From DASTCC01 sp035711465 (GTDB lineage Bacteria; Acidobacteriota; Vicinamibacteria; Vicinamibacterales; SCN-69-37): 6,739 nucleotides of DNA. The stretch lies in NCBI GenBank assembly GCA_035711465.1, contig DASTCC010000534.1, forward strand, positions 1 to 6,739. Reading direction: 5' to 3'. Under the pieces are notes generated by a model. The model was not told the DNA's origin, searched no databases, and was given only the letters and a program-made list of their open reading frames with translations. Below, in pieces: positions 5,669-6,739 of this stretch (within the stretch, counting starts at the first letter, position 1; each line of letters begins with the position of its first letter). The translations under genes were made by a program, and so were the position numbers.

Positions 5669-6739
5669 ATGGCCCGAGTCCTCATCAGTACGGCCGCCGC
5701 GGCGCTGACCGTCATCGCCATTTCCGCGAACGTCCAGACACCGTCACCGGCGTTCAAGCAGGCGCACGCGCTCGCCGCGACCGAAGGCGTCTTCGCCTAC
5801 TCGCGGATCTCGCCCGACGGCAACTACCTCGCGTATGCGTCGCAGGCGTTCGACACGTCGGTGCCGCGGCGCCAGTCCGCGGAGAACCTCTACGGCCCGT
5901 CCGGCAACGTCACCAGCCAGACGGTGACGGTCGTCGACCTGCGCGGCGGCAAGATCCTGTTCACCGAGCGCGGCATCGATCCGTACTGGTCGCTCGACGA
6001 CGAACGGATCATCTACTCGGGGCCATCGGTGAGCATCTGGCACCGCCGCACGGGCGAGATCTCGCGCAATGTCGTGCCCGCCGGCCTCGGCGATTACTAC
6101 AGCTGGGCCGTTCACGAGGGACGCGATCTGATCCAGACGATCACCGGCAACTACTACTACCTCGACGGCGACAAGGGCGTCCTGCCGGCCGGCAAGGTGC
6201 CGCGCTGCCCCGCTATCGGCGCCGGCGAACGGCCGCTGATCTCGAAGGACGGCGTCCGCATCACCACGTTCGTCCGCGGCAACGTCATCGTCCGCAACCG
6301 GACCGACTGCGAAGGCGTGATCGATACCGGGCTTGCCGGACAGAAGGCCGACTTCTCGTACGACGGGCGCTATATCGCCTTTCACGCGCAGCGGCCCGGC
6401 ACCCGGCACTACGACATCCTCGTCGTCGATCTGGAACAGCGCACGGTTCGCAACGTCACCGCCAGCCTCGCCGGCTCGAGCCTGTTCCCCAACTTCACGC
6501 GCGACGGCCGCCTGTCGTTCCGCTACGATTCACCCGATTACCGCGGCTTCATGTTCGCGTCGAAGTTCCTCGGCCTGCCGGCGTCACCGCTGCCGAAGAC
6601 GAGCGGCGCATTGCGCGACGATCGCACCTGGGGCGACGTGTTTCCCGAGAGCCGCCGGCCGGCGACGGCGTACACGATGGTGCTGATCTGGAGCAGCTGG
6701 AGCGCGCACTCGCCGATAGCGCTCGCGGACATGCAACTG
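5669..6739 (+). CDS. Exported propeller protein entering a thioredoxin-like domain with SxxS in place of CxxC; C-terminus cut by window edge
   Basis: The frame is open for 357 codons to the window end with no stop. Residues 1-22 form a Sec-type signal peptide (MAR, then a VLISTAAAALTVIAISA core), so the protein should be periplasmic or outward-facing. Residues about 40-320 carry TolB/WD40-like blades: ISPDGNYLAYAS (47-58), DPYWSLDDERIIYSG (near 104-118), FSYDGRYIAFHA followed by DILVVDLEQR (near 228-254), and FTRDGRLSF (near 275-283). The last visible stretch, VLIWSSWSAHSP (to residue 349), resembles the first strand and active-site helix of TlpA/thioredoxin proteins (FWASWCxxC), but both cysteines are Ser (345 and 348). 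If this reading is right, the domain cannot do normal dithiol exchange. An in-frame TAG at 5657 makes ATG 5669 the first possible ATG. The gene lies 33 bp after the kinase and was probably co-transcribed with it. The propeller is likely; the thioredoxin reading rests on about 20 residues. Confidence 0.82.
   Translation, partial: MARVLISTAAAALTVIAISANVQTPSPAFKQAHALAATEGVFAYSRISPDGNYLAYASQAFDTSVPRRQSAENLYGPSGNVTSQTVTVVDLRGGKILFTERGIDPYWSLDDERIIYSGPSVSIWHRRTGEISRNVVPAGLGDYYSWAVHEGRDLIQTITGNYYYLDGDKGVLPAGKVPRCPAIGAGERPLISKDGVRITTFVRGNVIVRNRTDCEGVIDTGLAGQKADFSYDGRYIAFHAQRPGTRHYDILVVDLEQRTVRNVTASLAGSSLFPNFTRDGRLSFRYDSPDYRGFMFASKFLGLPASPLPKTSGALRDDRTWGDVFPESRRPATAYTMVLIWSSWSAHSPIALADMQL

Noticed and set aside
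5744..6409. Open frame of 221 codons on the minus strand opposite the secreted propeller gene
   Set aside because: No motif. The plus frame has a signal peptide and propeller turns and stays open to the edge.

Overview
The window is GC-rich, tightly packed bacterial DNA. It holds two membrane-type Hanks Ser/Thr kinases, one with a long C-terminal propeller of S/A-x-D-G repeats, plus exported enzymes. This mix and composition resemble Acidobacteriota, perhaps a Vicinamibacteria-like lineage. That placement is inferred from gene style only; there is no rRNA or other phylogenetic marker here.

Layout, left to right. A Ser/Thr kinase runs on the minus strand from 958 off the left edge. It is divergent, across 66 bp, from a plus-strand ribonuclease HI (1025-1684) that carries an N-terminal four-cysteine zinc-ribbon-like extension. 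RNase HI converges on an exported M19 (membrane dipeptidase-like) protein on the minus strand (2990-1860). The 175 bp between their stop codons is the most unusual DNA in the window: a 153-bp, nearly symmetric palindromic element (1666-1818) with 38-bp arms, followed by four short tandem copies of its arm tip. The element supplies the last five codons and the stop codon of RNase HI. The M19 gene is divergent, across 59 bp, from a complete kinase-TM-propeller gene (3050-5635). That gene is followed 33 bp later by an exported propeller protein (5669 to the right edge), whose visible end enters a thioredoxin-like motif with both cysteines replaced by serine.

How the parts may fit. Kinase 2 probably phosphorylates cytoplasmic targets while its propeller sits outside the membrane as a sensor. 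The downstream propeller/thioredoxin-like protein is probably co-transcribed and exported to the same compartment. The M19 protein is also exported and shares the divergent promoter region with kinase 2. Two exported proteins look altered at canonical active-site positions: M19 lacks the N-terminal HxD and has Gln for the bridging Glu, and the thioredoxin-like motif has SxxS for CxxC. They may be binding or sensing proteins or have changed chemistry. Nothing in the sequence proves a shared pathway.

None of the five visible start codons has a convincing Shine-Dalgarno sequence. Each has a TANNNT-like (-10-like) hexamer 6-15 nt upstream, which suggests leaderless or very short-leader transcripts. 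No rRNA, tRNA, CRISPR array, transposase or integrase was seen, and no stretch over 300 bases lacks a gene.
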